Assembly: GCA_965247295.1 (NCBI GenBank)
Contig: CBDFGQ010000004.1
Coordinates: 248,001-312,000, forward strand
Length of the DNA: 64,000 nt
Direction: 5' to 3'
Source: CBDFGQ01 sp965247295
GTDB lineage: Bacteria; Chloroflexota; Dehalococcoidia; Lucifugimonadales; JAGWBF01
Position 1 is the first letter of the stretch. Every line of letters starts with the position of its first letter. Shown in pieces: positions 26,731 to 35,892 of this stretch. Both the position numbers and the translations under genes were made by a program. The notes below the pieces were generated by a model. It had not been told where the DNA came from, did no database searches, and worked only from the letters and a program-made list of their open reading frames with translations.

Positions 26731-27090
26731 TCACTTGACGATGGGGCGTGCGCGGATCAGATTCTGATCCGGGAGGACGCCTCTCTTCTCTGTCCCGTCC
26801 AGTACGAGCCAGTTCCCTCCCCCTGCCTCGGCCAAGGAGAGGTATCCTGCCCTCACCCTCCGGTGAAACTCCGTAGACTCGGACTCGAAGGCGTCCCTGC
26901 TCGGGCCTCGTTTTCGGGACAACCCCTCCTCCACCGGCACATCAAAGAAAATCGTCAGGTCGGGCCGGACGCCCTGTGTGGCCTCCTGGTTCAAGCGCTC
27001 GATGAGATCTAGTGCGATCCCGCGCCCGTAGCCCTGGTATGCCACTGTGGACGCCGTGAACCGGTCGCAAATCACCACCATCGGAACCAT
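26731..27090 (-). pseudogene. tmk: Thymidylate kinase, C-terminal fragment
   Basis: The reverse frame reads MVVICDRFTASTVAYQGYGRG, then LIERLNQEATQGVRPDLTIFFDVPVEEGL, the DRY/DRF and LID-adjacent parts of dTMP kinase. The N-terminal half with the P-loop is missing and the frame abuts an unrelated HTH-like gene, so it is not functional as it stands. About 119 of the usual 205 or so residues remain. The real tmk of the organism must lie elsewhere if it is essential. Confidence 0.72.
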
Positions 27091-27317
27091 TTCCCCGTTC
27101 TTCTGAAATAGGCCCGGGAGTGCTCCTTGGTGTTGGCGATGGCCCGCTCATGGCGCCAGGCCAATTGGTACAGCCGTACGGCCCGAATAGACTCGTATAG
27201 GTCTGGGTGTCGCTGGCGTACCCTGCCAAGGTGGCGGTACAATGTTCCGAGGTGCACACCCGCTATGAGGGCAGCCTGCACGTACGTGCGGGCCGCTCCT
27301 CCTCCAATTAGGGCCAT
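27072..27317 (-). CDS. Small helix-turn-helix-like protein, unknown
   Basis: 81 residues. VQAALIAGVHLGTLYRHLGRVRQRHPDLYESIRAVRLYQL looks like a resolvase-type or homeodomain-like HTH that recognises a repeated DNA site, followed by a basic tail (RRTGKWFRWW). The Shine-Dalgarno is weak (GGGCGG before ATG 27317). Its 3' end overlaps the thymidylate kinase fragment by 19 bases, probably a deletion junction. It could be a remnant of a longer regulator or recombinase. No specific function can be assigned. Confidence 0.45.
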   Translation of the reverse strand: MALIGGGAARTYVQAALIAGVHLGTLYRHLGRVRQRHPDLYESIRAVRLYQLAWRHERAIANTKEHSRAYFRRTGKWFRWW

Positions 27318-27591
27318 TACCGCCCTACGCTAACCTGGAGGCAATACAAAAAGGTCGGCGTCTCGGCATCTATATCATAATCAGCCTAGCGTGACAACAG
27401 CCGCCGAAGAGCTCCCCAACTACTGAACTCCCATTTCCAGACGAACGCATTGACGCGGTGATTGACTGGTGTCCGGAGTGTCCGTAGAATCGTCAGCGTC
27501 AAGGATAGTGGGTTCGTTAGATGTGCGCAGTCTGATATGGGATGTGCCGGGTTCGCAGGACCCGCGAGCTTAACCAAACAGGGAGGGTCAG

Positions 27592-29145
27592 ATGAGTTCA
27601 ACCTTGGTTAGAGGAAAGTACGTTATCCGTAAGATCACGGGGCCCAGCTCCGCGGAGGTGGTCTCTGATGGGGCCGTGTTCCAGCGTGACGGCGAGATCG
27701 TTGAGGTGGGCGGGTACGAAGACCTAAAGAACCGGCATCCCGGGGCAGAGGTTATCGGCTCCTCCAACTATGTGGTGATGCCCGGCCTGGTAGACGACCA
27801 TTCCCATATGGGCCTTACACCCTGCCAGATAGGGGCGCTAGACAACACCCTGGAGCTAAGATCGCTCCATAAATTAGGGTCCCGGCGAATCGACCCTTAC
27901 CTGGACCAGATGTATTGTGCCATCCAGATGATCGAGAATGGGACAACCACTGTCCAGGCGCTCCATACGGGTATGCGACCTGCGGGCCCATCCCGCGTTA
28001 TGGAGACAGCCGACAAGGCCCTGAAGGCCTACCAAGAGATAGGTATGCGAGTCTCCTACGCTCCTATGGTAGGAAATCAAAACATGTACATTGTTGGAGC
28101 CACCGGCGATGAGAGCATCTTTGCGGCGACGATGCCGGGAGAGCTTGGGGAGCGGTTTACTTCGTTCCTGTCCCGGGGCTACGCCCCTACGGAGGAATGG
28201 ATGTCGGCCCTGGAGGAGGTCGCTGCGAAGTACGGGAACGACCGGTACGAGCGAATCCGGGTTACCCTCGCCCCCAGCAACGTCCACCGCTGCTCCGACG
28301 ACCTGCTGGAGGCCCTGAAGGCGATGGCCACAAAGTACCAGACAGGCATTCACATTCACCTACTGGAAAGCCCCCATCAGAAATTCTATGGAACCACGGC
28401 CTGGGATAAGACTCCCCTTCAGCACCTGAACGACGTGGGCTTTCTTGGCCCAGAGCTGGTCTGCGGCCATAGCGTCTGGGTCACTAACGAGGATCTCGAT
28501 CTTATGCGGGAAACAGGTACCAACATCTGCCACAATGCCAGCTCTAATTTGCGCCTACAGAGTGGAATCGCCCCTATAAGAAAGGCGCTACAGAAAGGCA
28601 TCAGGATCGGCCTGGGTATAGACGAGGCTACCCTAAACGACAACAAGGACATGTTCGAGGAAATGCGGCTGGTGCTGCGGCTCCAGTACGTCCCAGGTAC
28701 GGTCGACATTTCCCCAACCCCTTACGACGTGTTCCAGATGGGCACCGAGCACGGGGCCTACTGTGCCTGGTTCGGGGATAAGGTTGGTACCCTGGACCCT
28801 GGAAAACGGGCGGACCTGGTTCTGCTCAACTTAAGGAACATCGAGTACCCCTACATCGACCCCGTGGTTAGCCTAATTGAGGCCCTAGTCTACAGAGGAC
28901 GGGCCCAGGACGTGGACACCGTGATGATAGACGGAGACGTGGTTATGCGTGACGGCAAGCTGACCCACGTTGACAAAGAGAGTTTGCTCAAGGAACTCAA
29001 CAGTGCGTTGGACCGGCCGCTATCTACACCGGAGCTGGAGGCCAGGGATCTGGTTAGCCAAGTAGAGCCTTACATGAGGCGGTTCCTCAAAGAACACTTC
29101 GCCCGTGACTTGGTTCCCCACACTGTCTATAACTCCAGGTACTGA
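27592..29145 (+). CDS. Amidohydrolase (TrzN/AtzA/cytosine-deaminase-like)
   Basis: 517 residues, intact. ATG follows GGGAGGGTCAG. Metal-site motifs: HxH in LVDDHSHMGL, His in IHIHLLESPH, His in CGHSVWVTNED and Asp in IGLGIDEATLND, the subtype III amidohydrolase set with one divalent metal. C-terminal sandwich domain GTLDPGKRADLVLLNL. Relatives deaminate or dechlorinate N-heterocycles (chlorohydrolases, guanine/8-oxoguanine deaminases). The substrate is unknown. It has its own Shine-Dalgarno and no co-directional partner nearby. Confidence 0.9.
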   Translation: MSSTLVRGKYVIRKITGPSSAEVVSDGAVFQRDGEIVEVGGYEDLKNRHPGAEVIGSSNYVVMPGLVDDHSHMGLTPCQIGALDNTLELRSLHKLGSRRIDPYLDQMYCAIQMIENGTTTVQALHTGMRPAGPSRVMETADKALKAYQEIGMRVSYAPMVGNQNMYIVGATGDESIFAATMPGELGERFTSFLSRGYAPTEEWMSALEEVAAKYGNDRYERIRVTLAPSNVHRCSDDLLEALKAMATKYQTGIHIHLLESPHQKFYGTTAWDKTPLQHLNDVGFLGPELVCGHSVWVTNEDLDLMRETGTNICHNASSNLRLQSGIAPIRKALQKGIRIGLGIDEATLNDNKDMFEEMRLVLRLQYVPGTVDISPTPYDVFQMGTEHGAYCAWFGDKVGTLDPGKRADLVLLNLRNIEYPYIDPVVSLIEALVYRGRAQDVDTVMIDGDVVMRDGKLTHVDKESLLKELNSALDRPLSTPELEARDLVSQVEPYMRRFLKEHFARDLVPHTVYNSRY

Positions 29146-29846
29146 TCCGGCGTGGAGGCACATTGCCCGCCACGGATTCCCTACTATGGAGCTGTAGAAT
29201 ATTGCCATTGCCCCTTTCAGTCTAGCATCCGACTCCGTAGTTAGATACTGGGGCAGCCACATATACAATAAACAAGGGCAGGGATTATCTCCTTGCCCTC
29301 GCCAAGTACTGGAATCGGATCTTTGCTAGCCGTTACAAGGAGTCTTGCAGGCACCTATTAGGTCGCTTTCCTCATTTCGCTGCGCTCTCTCGTCGCTAGA
29401 TGTAAGGAAATGCACATGAGTACCACCCTTTCTGAGCTCTGGGGATAGTCAGGTCAGTGGCGGCCGCAGTGTCGACCAGCCACGGAAGGAACATGCCGTG
29501 TTTGTGGGACGAAAGTCTTCCGGATAGGCAAGGCATAGATTGCCTCGCTGGGGCCCAAGTCGCTCACGGATCGCTCGGAGCGCGTTGACCGGCCACGTGA
29601 ACTTGCCGCGCTCTGCCAACAGGTCCCACGCCCGCACAACCGCATTAGGCCTCAGGTGACCTGGCGCACCGGTGTGATCGAAATTATCCCATTGGCCCAA
29701 GGTGATGACAGATCGGCGCAACTCCCCTGCGGTGCCCGAAATCGGCGGGTGCCAGTTTTAAATTGCTACAATGGGGGTCGCAAGGACCCGGCAGCAAAGC
29801 CGGATAACAGGGTCTCTAGATATTAACAATGACGGAGGCAAACGAT
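29146..29846. other. Mostly non-coding stretch before Lin0512 gene
   Basis: A weak hairpin (GGGCA...TGCCC near 29274-29302) may end the amidohydrolase transcript. A reverse-strand open frame at 29449-29721 (90 codons, starting MRRSVITLGQWDNFDHTGAP) has plausible protein composition but no family I recognise and no strong Shine-Dalgarno. Nothing else is seen. Confidence 0.35.
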
Positions 29847-30191
29847 ATGACTTACGTTAGATGCGTCACCGAAATGGGAATGGGCGTCGACGTGCGCGGA
29901 CGAGACTACACCAGCGCCGCTAAACGTGCCGTGTTCGATGCCATCCACCACAGCAGCCTTGGATTCCAGGCACTGATAGGCAAGACCGTCGATGACATGC
30001 TTGCCGAAGTGACCATCGGGGTGCCAAAACCCGAGGCAGTGGACACGGATGAGGTGCTCACAGTTCTCCCCCACGGAGGGGGTTCCTGCAAGGCGGTGCT
30101 CGGGGGGCTCGAGGTCCCCAATGACGATGGTACGGACGCCACGGTCATCGCGAACGCCATAATCGTAGTCAGGTACGACGACGGCAAATAG
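29847..30191 (+). CDS. Lin0512 family protein
   Basis: 114 residues from ATG 29847; GGAGG eight bases upstream favours this over the ATG at 29829. The family pattern is complete: EMGMGVDVRGRDYTSAAKRAVFDAIHHSSLGF, then VTIGVPKPEAVDTDEVLTVLPHG and a C-terminal strand ATVIANAIIVVRYD. The fold is ring-forming and related to cyanuric-acid-hydrolase-like assemblies by length only; biochemical function is not established. Cytoplasmic. Confidence 0.88.
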   Translation: MTYVRCVTEMGMGVDVRGRDYTSAAKRAVFDAIHHSSLGFQALIGKTVDDMLAEVTIGVPKPEAVDTDEVLTVLPHGGGSCKAVLGGLEVPNDDGTDATVIANAIIVVRYDDGK

Positions 30192-30225
30192 CTCCCCGTC
30201 TGCGCTTCCGTGGTCCCAGGGATCG

Positions 30226-30399
30226 ATGCCGCCCGGGGAAGCCGGAAAGCTCCTGGGGAACCTGCCCCAACTATGGGAGGAGGCCAACCTGTCCGAACGG
30301 CGTAATCTCCTGCTCACCATGCTGGACGCCGTCTATGTCGAGCGGAACAGGCCTCCTATGGTGAAAGATGTACGAATGATGAGCAAGGGCATCCCATAA
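30226..30399 (+). pseudogene. Serine site-specific recombinase, C-terminal fragment
   Basis: 57 residues: LLGNLPQLWEEANLSERRNL then LLTMLDAVYVERN. This is the C-terminal segment of large serine recombinases (lLxxLpxLWexAtxeERRxLLxxmldavyVd). The catalytic and zinc-ribbon domains are absent. It is a footprint of a lost integrative element next to the lipoprotein gene. Confidence 0.6.
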
Positions 30400-30455
30400 G
30401 AGAATCCCTCCTCCGCCACACAACCATAGCCGCCCTCTGCGGCCTCACCCTAGCT

Positions 30456-31040
30456 GTGATAGCCTGCGGTGGAGACACCACACCCGAGCAAGCCCTCCGG
30501 GAGCGGGTCCAGGCCCAGTCTGATGCTTGGCTCAGCGGCAATATCGAGGAGATGTTCGAGTTCATGAGTCCTAGGCATCGGGCGGTCTGCCCAGAAGCTG
30601 CCTTTGTGGAGATCTATTCAGGGGCTTTGCCTCTTGTGAGGAGTTTCTTTGGAGTCGCGCCTGGTGAGAGCATGGAAGGCGAGACTGTGAGAGTCATCGT
30701 CGATGGCCAGGACTTCAACGCCGCATTGGTCGAGCAAGGCTATGCCAGGGTTTACACAGAGGGAAGCAGCAGCAGGGAGCAGAAGTACCTGGAACTCAAA
30801 GAGCAGGCCCAGGCAGGCAACGTTGGCCTCTGGGCATGTGCAGGTCCAGCCACAGCAGCACCCTCCGATGGTGGCCTTCGCTACGACCAACAGGGGCCAG
30901 ATCGTGACTGTGGTGACTTCTCCACCTGGCAGGAAGCCCAAGCCTTCTACGAGGCTGCTGGCGGGCCTGCTAGCGACCCTCGCTGCCTGGATGGTGACAA
31001 AGATGGCATCCCCTGCGAGTCCCTACCTGGTGCTTCCTGA
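30456..31040 (+). CDS. Chimeric lipoprotein: NTF2-like region, half SNase, excalibur domain
   Basis: From the GTG at 30456 there are 194 residues, but the frame upstream encodes a lipoprotein signal (LLRHTTIAALCGLTLAVIAC) with no ATG/GTG/TTG to start it, so the true start seems lost. After the lipobox cysteine comes an NTF2-like stretch (VQAQSDAWLSGNIEEMFEFM), then only the second half of a staphylococcal-nuclease-like domain (DFNAALVEQGYARVYTE, KEQAQAGNVGLW) lacking the catalytic Arg/Glu half, then an excalibur calcium-binding domain (DRDCGDFSTWQEAQAFYE, DGDKDGIPCES). Likely a recombination chimera. Location outside the membrane if exported. Confidence 0.6.
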   Translation: MIACGGDTTPEQALRERVQAQSDAWLSGNIEEMFEFMSPRHRAVCPEAAFVEIYSGALPLVRSFFGVAPGESMEGETVRVIVDGQDFNAALVEQGYARVYTEGSSSREQKYLELKEQAQAGNVGLWACAGPATAAPSDGGLRYDQQGPDRDCGDFSTWQEAQAFYEAAGGPASDPRCLDGDKDGIPCESLPGAS

Positions 31041-31793
31041 ACATCGGCGAGAACGCCGGACACATCCCCAGTGCGCAGCGGGCCGACTGCTCTCTGTAGA
31101 GATGGCACCTACAGCTACAGCAAGTATCGTGGGGGCACCTGCTCGCATCACGGTTCAGTCTCCCAGGAGACCTGAGCTTTACTAATAATGTTTATGTTGT
31201 CATGCTGTCGGCGTTGCTCCACGCTGAACACTTCCTCCGGCCGTCAGATTAGCTCATGCCGTTCGGATGTGCCCCTCAGGTAGGTGTCTTTTTCTCATCA
31301 CTCCACGTCTGGGCTGGATGCTCTTTAGGCTAACATTCACCAGTATCAGCCTATTAAGCTGCCAGCGCCAATTCCAATCTAAAGGGGACACATTGGGGTT
31401 TCACGCGATTACTTGATGCAGTCTGCCTTGCACGTCCGGATAGCTAGCCGGGAGCAACTATTTTGTGGTGCAGACGGGGGAGGGCGCCGAAGTTCAGAGC
31501 CGCCAAAACCACCCGGACAGCTCGAGGGAGCGCCGGAACCCTGGCTATCGGAGGTGCAACCATTGGGTCCGAAGCTTGGCGGCATTCGTGTCACTGCATC
31601 ATCTCGTATCTGCCTCGGCATTGCCGTGTATCCTGAGGGCTTCACGGTTATTATGGTAGAGATACGGTTGGCGGCATGTGCCGGTGCCGCCTCATTCACC
31701 AAGGCGGATCATTCCACCAAGTGATCGGGGGCGTGACGGCGAGCTACACCTGGTGCTAAAAACCCCGCATCAGTCAGGGGAGATCATCAATTA
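31041..31793. other. 750-bp non-coding stretch with dispersed repeat copy
   Basis: Holds copy 1 of the three-copy repeat (31356-31484). Open frames here are short and have no recognisable product. The SirB1 gene promoter must lie at the right end; GGGGAG precedes its start. Confidence 0.4.
31356..31484 (-). repeat. Dispersed repeat, copy 1 of 3
   Basis: About 130 bp sharing AAGCTGCCAGCGCCAA, then GGGGTTTC.CGCGATTACTT, GATGCAGTCTGCCTTGCACG and GATAGCTAGCCGGG with copy 2 (37573-37705), and its central part with copy 3 (57575-57641, inverted). On the reverse strand it could encode a conserved peptide end (ASSNRVKP...VPF...ALAA, stop). Confidence 0.8.
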
Positions 31794-32624
31794 ATGGATA
31801 GAGACCAGTCGATCTGGGGGAAGTTCGTTGCATTGGCCGAGTCTCCTGACGACCAAATTGATCTGGCCAATGCAGCCTTGCTTATTGCTGCGACAGAGTA
31901 TCCGCAGCTCGATATCTCCCACGAGCTAGGGGTTTTGGATTCCCTAGCTGCCGGCGCTTCGAAAAGGCTCGGCGAAGACCGCGAGCCATTGTATTGCCTC
32001 AACACGCTGAGCGAATATCTATTCGATGAGATAGGGTTCCGCGGCGATCCAGAGCACTATTACGATCAGCGAAACAGTTTTCTCAATGAGGTGTTGAGCC
32101 GTCGCCTGGGCATACCCATCACTCTATCCCTGGTTTATCTAGAAGTGGCTAAGCGCCTAGATATACCCTTGGTAGGGGTGGGAATGCCGGGGCATTTCCT
32201 GTTGAGACACCGCGACGAAGAACGTCTATTTATAGACTCATTTCACCAAGGCGTCTTACTTTCGGAAGAGGAGTGTGCTCAGCGTATGAGGGAGGTGACC
32301 CAGGCCAATATTGCCTGGGACTCAAGGCTCTTGGCCCCCTTGAGCAACCGGGATTACGTCGCTCGGATTTTACGAAATCTGAAGGGTATTTACTTGCAGA
32401 ACCAAGATCACCGGCGTGCCCTCACCATGATCGACCGGCTGGTAGCCCTCTATCCAGAGGCAGCCGAAGAACGGCGGGATCGCGGGCTGCTGCACTTTCA
32501 GCTACAGCACCACGAGCAAGCACTACACGACTTAGAATTTTACCTGGATTCAAAATCCCTTGACGATGACACGGAAGACGTACAACGTCTTGTAAGGCGG
32601 CTAAAAGACCTCCTGGGGGTGTAG
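31794..32624 (+). CDS. SirB1/transglutaminase-like family protein with TPR tail
   Basis: 276 residues, usual length. ATG follows GGGGAG. The SirB1 N-terminal domain is clear: YYDQRNSFLNEVLSRRLGIP, ITLSLVYLEVAKRL, VGVGMPGHFLLRH, IDSFHQGVLLSEEEC. A tetratricopeptide-like C-terminus (YLQNQDHRRALTMIDRLVALYPEAAEERRDRG) follows. The canonical transglutaminase cysteine is absent in this family, so a binding role is likely. Cytoplasmic; function unknown. Confidence 0.9.
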   Translation: MDRDQSIWGKFVALAESPDDQIDLANAALLIAATEYPQLDISHELGVLDSLAAGASKRLGEDREPLYCLNTLSEYLFDEIGFRGDPEHYYDQRNSFLNEVLSRRLGIPITLSLVYLEVAKRLDIPLVGVGMPGHFLLRHRDEERLFIDSFHQGVLLSEEECAQRMREVTQANIAWDSRLLAPLSNRDYVARILRNLKGIYLQNQDHRRALTMIDRLVALYPEAAEERRDRGLLHFQLQHHEQALHDLEFYLDSKSLDDDTEDVQRLVRRLKDLLGV

Positions 32625-33209
32625 GGGCTTGAGCGTTGACGCTTCTTCTGGAGCGCCCTGTTTGTGCCTAGCCCAGCTATGGATTTGCCGACAACCAGAA
32701 AAAACCAAGAGGAGGCAGTTCATCCAGATTCGGGCAGAGACGCTTAAGGGTGGGCTTCAGGCGCTAAAGGAAGCCGGGGGTCAGTGGTAGACTGAGTCAT
32801 TCCCTTCCAGGTATTCCGAGGCAACCCTTTGGGCATCAGGGGAGATATTGAGGGGGTAACACGGAAAGGAATGTGGATCAATGGCTGGCAAATTCACCGA
32901 AACTTCCACGCCCGGTTTGTCGGGCCTTAAAATGTACACAGAGGTCAACAAGCGGCGATGACGATGTTCGGTGTGGTGAAACGAGCTTTACCGAGCAGCT
33001 TGTAGACCAAGGCCACCTCCCCTTATATTAAAGGTTCCCTTCTCGGTCGCGATAACTCGAACGTCTCTGCCGCAGGTCCTGGACAACCTTCGTCGTTCTG
33101 CTAGTTAAAGGGCCTGTAGTCTCGACGACGAGACCGTCAGTGCCCCCGTCCTCTCGCCGGGGACGGACTAGCAGCTTTGGCCAACTGGCAATTGCAATGA
33201 TGTTCTCAC
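32625..33209. other. Non-coding stretch with minor fragments
   Basis: 585 bases. A very short frame at 32881-32961 (MAGKFTETSTPGLSGLKMYT...) follows GGAAAGGA but is only 26 codons. Near 32700 the forward frame ends FIQIRAETLKGGLQALKEAG..stop, possibly a recombinase tail. GC hairpin near 33145-33170. None is certain. Confidence 0.35.
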
Positions 33210-33998
33210 ATGAGTAAACGACAGCCCACCTCTCAAACCCGAGATTCGACGTGGGCGGACATCTACGACCGGGTGTACGCCTACTTAACGGAGGACATCT
33301 TCTTTTACGTGGAGCAGGCGGTAGCGTCGGGCGGGCCAGTGCTGGAGTTGGGTTGTGGAACCGGACGGGTGAGTGTGCCGGTCGCGCAGGCCGGGATGTC
33401 TGTGGTGGGAATAGACGTCTCGCCCAGCATGATTAAGGTTGCGAGAAGCAAGGCGCGGACGGCGGGTGTCTCCGACCACTGCATTTTCCGCTTCGGTGAC
33501 ATGCGAGAGATACGCCTGGGACAACGTTTTCCCCTCGTCATCATGCCCTTCAGATCCTTTCAGGACATGCTGTCCATCGCCGACCAACAGGCCACCCTGA
33601 ACCGGGTACGACGGCACCTGACGCCAGGCGGTCGCCTGGTCTTCGATATCTGGGCACCGGATGTGCACACCCTAGCCGACGACGGCACCGCCCCATCCCA
33701 CTTTCGAGATGTGTCAGACCCAATCACCGGCCACACTCTGTCCCTGTGGCACCAGAATGGGTGGGATCACCAACATCAGATCAATAATGCCCGCCTCATC
33801 GTCGACGAGATGGACGCCGATGGCGTGCTGGTGCACCGACTACACCACAGCTTCCAGATGCGCTACTCTTTCCGTTATGAGATGCAGCACCTGCTAACGA
33901 CGTGCGGCTTCCGGGTACTCGAGGTATACGGTGGATTCCAACGCCAAGACCCCGAAGAGGACAGCGAGGGCATGGTGTGGGTGGTGGAAGCAACGTAA
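33210..33998 (+). CDS. Class I SAM-dependent methyltransferase
   Basis: 262 residues. SAM motif I is VLELGCGTGRVSVPVAQAG, followed by motif II acidic end VVGIDVSPSMIKVAR, the FRFGDMREIRLG segment and the post-motif III strand LTPGGRLVFDIWAPD. The C-terminal beta region (HTLSLWHQNGWDHQHQINNA) is like small-molecule methyltransferases of the Methyltransf_25 group. No clear Shine-Dalgarno before ATG 33210. Substrate unknown. Convergent with the reductive-dehalogenase-like gene. Confidence 0.88.
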   Translation: MSKRQPTSQTRDSTWADIYDRVYAYLTEDIFFYVEQAVASGGPVLELGCGTGRVSVPVAQAGMSVVGIDVSPSMIKVARSKARTAGVSDHCIFRFGDMREIRLGQRFPLVIMPFRSFQDMLSIADQQATLNRVRRHLTPGGRLVFDIWAPDVHTLADDGTAPSHFRDVSDPITGHTLSLWHQNGWDHQHQINNARLIVDEMDADGVLVHRLHHSFQMRYSFRYEMQHLLTTCGFRVLEVYGGFQRQDPEEDSEGMVWVVEAT

Positions 33999-34299
33999 GA
34001 CATTACCTGGATTCCCAATTTCGTTGCCGAAAATCGGAGTGGCTCGGTCGCATGCGGGGCTCCGAAGCGACACTGAGCGATCTGTAACGGCTACTCTTCA
34101 GCAATAACCTATACCGACTCCACTGCCCACGCCTCCACCTGATTGGCCCACTGCTGAGGTCGTAAACTGCTGCAAATTCCGAAGCTGACGGGTGTTCCCT
34201 GAGTCCTTAGGTACCATCCGTTTGGGCCCGACCGTGACTGTGATCGCTTCGCCAATTGACCGGAGGCCCATGATTTCTACGAAGCTGCGGGTAGATCTG

Positions 34300-35583
34300 T
34301 CAGCGCCCGCTCGCCACCCAGAAGTCATCAGCCCGTTTATCATACTTCCCATATCCCAACATATCGTCGAGCCACACCCAGGATTTGTTCAACCACCTCC
34401 ACCGGAAGTTCCTGATAAAGAAGCGCGGTATGGCATATATTCTGCGCGGCGGCTTGGTCCATGAGCACCTGCGGACGCACGTGCTACAGGTGCTCCCCAC
34501 ACGGTTCTGGAAGGTCATGCACTTCTTTGCATCTACCTTCCACGAGAGTACTCCCGTTGCATTGCTCTCGTCCAGAGGCTCGAAACTTCGCGTGCCCTTT
34601 TGGATGGCTCCCGTACCGCACTTCGGGACACATTTCAGACATGCGTTGCAGAACTCGGTGATGCCGGAGTCCACAGCGCCTGCGGGCTCCAGCGGAAGGT
34701 CGGTGATAATCTTGGAAATACGGCAGCGTGACCCCACCTTAGGGTTGATTAAAAGGCCATGTCTCCCTAGCTGGCCGAGGCCCGCATCGACAGCTAGAGG
34801 GATGCTCAGGGCCGTGTCATTAGCCGCGGGGATGGCGTGGTACCCCAGCCCTCGTATAAACTCAGCGAGCATCCACAGGGTCGGTGCCATTCGGGCATAA
34901 GCCAGTGTACTGAGCCCCTCAGTAAGAAGGGTTGGTGCATACTCCGTGCCCTCCACATCCTTACCCCACTCGTGGAGCAACACCACCACGTATCGCATCT
35001 CCTTCGGGATGACCCGAGTCCCATCTGCAAGGCGAATGGGTTGGTCGTACTGTTGGTAACCGGGATCATCGGAGAACTTGATGGGGTAGTCCTTCTTCGT
35101 CTCCGAATCGAAGTAATGGGAATACACCCAACGACGGTCCAGCTCGGCAAAGCCAACCTGATCCGCTCCGAACAGATGAGCGGCCTTGCGCACAATCTGG
35201 GAGGCTTCTTTAACGGAAGTCTTCGGTCGACCCGCCGGCGCGGGCTCCAACTTGGTCTGCCATGCAGTAGCTCCCTTATCCGCCTGATTCTTTGAGAAGT
35301 CTAATTGAGATAGAAAAGAATCTGCTGCGGAGTCCAAGCTCCACGCAGTGGCCTCGAAGCCGGGGCGTCCTTTCTCCATAAGCTGTCGCTGCTTGACCTT
35401 TAGCTTGGCTCGTTCATCCTTGACCGTCGCATTCCAAATCATCTGTGAGCCCATATGGTCTCTCTGATTGAACCGAACGTACGACTCTTGCACCTGGTAC
35501 ATTTCGGCGGCCGTGACACGGCCGTTTATGGTTGAATGCTCTTGCGACTGGGGTTTGGCATGCCGCCGCAGCTTAAGTTTCAT
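34300..35583 (-). CDS. Reductive-dehalogenase-like protein, no Tat signal
   Basis: 427 residues; ATG follows GGAGGAATC. C-terminal half has two 4Fe-4S motifs: CNACLKCVPKCG (CxxCxxCxxxC) and C...GSTCSTCVRRCSWTKP, preceded by the corrinoid-binding-domain features of RdhA (VDAGLGQLGRHGLLINPKVG, SRCRISKIITDLPLEP). The N-terminus (MKLKLRRHAKPQSQ) has no twin-arginine signal and no RdhB anchor gene adjoins it, so it should be cytoplasmic, like the marine Chloroflexota and NpRdhA-type enzymes. Possible reaction: corrinoid-dependent cleavage of carbon-halogen bonds, or epoxyqueuosine-reductase-like chemistry. It sits beside a tRNA-Ala remnant and integrase. Confidence 0.78.
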   Translation of the reverse strand: MKLKLRRHAKPQSQEHSTINGRVTAAEMYQVQESYVRFNQRDHMGSQMIWNATVKDERAKLKVKQRQLMEKGRPGFEATAWSLDSAADSFLSQLDFSKNQADKGATAWQTKLEPAPAGRPKTSVKEASQIVRKAAHLFGADQVGFAELDRRWVYSHYFDSETKKDYPIKFSDDPGYQQYDQPIRLADGTRVIPKEMRYVVVLLHEWGKDVEGTEYAPTLLTEGLSTLAYARMAPTLWMLAEFIRGLGYHAIPAANDTALSIPLAVDAGLGQLGRHGLLINPKVGSRCRISKIITDLPLEPAGAVDSGITEFCNACLKCVPKCGTGAIQKGTRSFEPLDESNATGVLSWKVDAKKCMTFQNRVGSTCSTCVRRCSWTKPPRRIYAIPRFFIRNFRWRWLNKSWVWLDDMLGYGKYDKRADDFWVASGR

Positions 35584-35713
35584 GCCACGATTCCTCCTAC
35601 CGGTAACGTCCTGTCACATATTGGGGCCTGATCGGCTTTTTTGTAAACACCCCAGCAACTAACACAGCACTACCGAAAGCCACTGAGGATGATTCCATAT
35701 CTGAAAAGAAAGT

Positions 35714-35767
35714 TGGTGAAGCTGGAGGGACTCGAACCCTCTACCTCCTCACTGCCATTGAGGCGCT
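35714..35767 (-). other. 3' half of tRNA-Ala(GGC), attachment-site remnant
   Basis: Reverse strand: anticodon stem CCTCA/TGAGG closes ATGGCAG (anticodon GGC), variable AGGTA, T-arm GAGGG-TTCGAGT-CCCTC, acceptor strand CAGCTTC, A and CCA at 35714-35716. The 5' half is missing and replaced by AT-rich sequence leading to a tyrosine integrase. This is the structure of an attR formed when an element integrates into a tRNA 3' end. Confidence 0.65.
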
Positions 35768-35892
35768 GGATAAATATCTAGAAATCCTAGAAATCAAAGC
35801 TCTTCCAGATAGTTACATTCTATCAAATCGCAATATCTAGGTGGTTTTGTAAACATTATATCAAAGATTACCGTAGAGTCTGCCTAATGCTA

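Noticed and set aside
32881..32961. 26-codon frame after GGAAAGGA
   Set aside because: Too short and without any family or conservation evidence.
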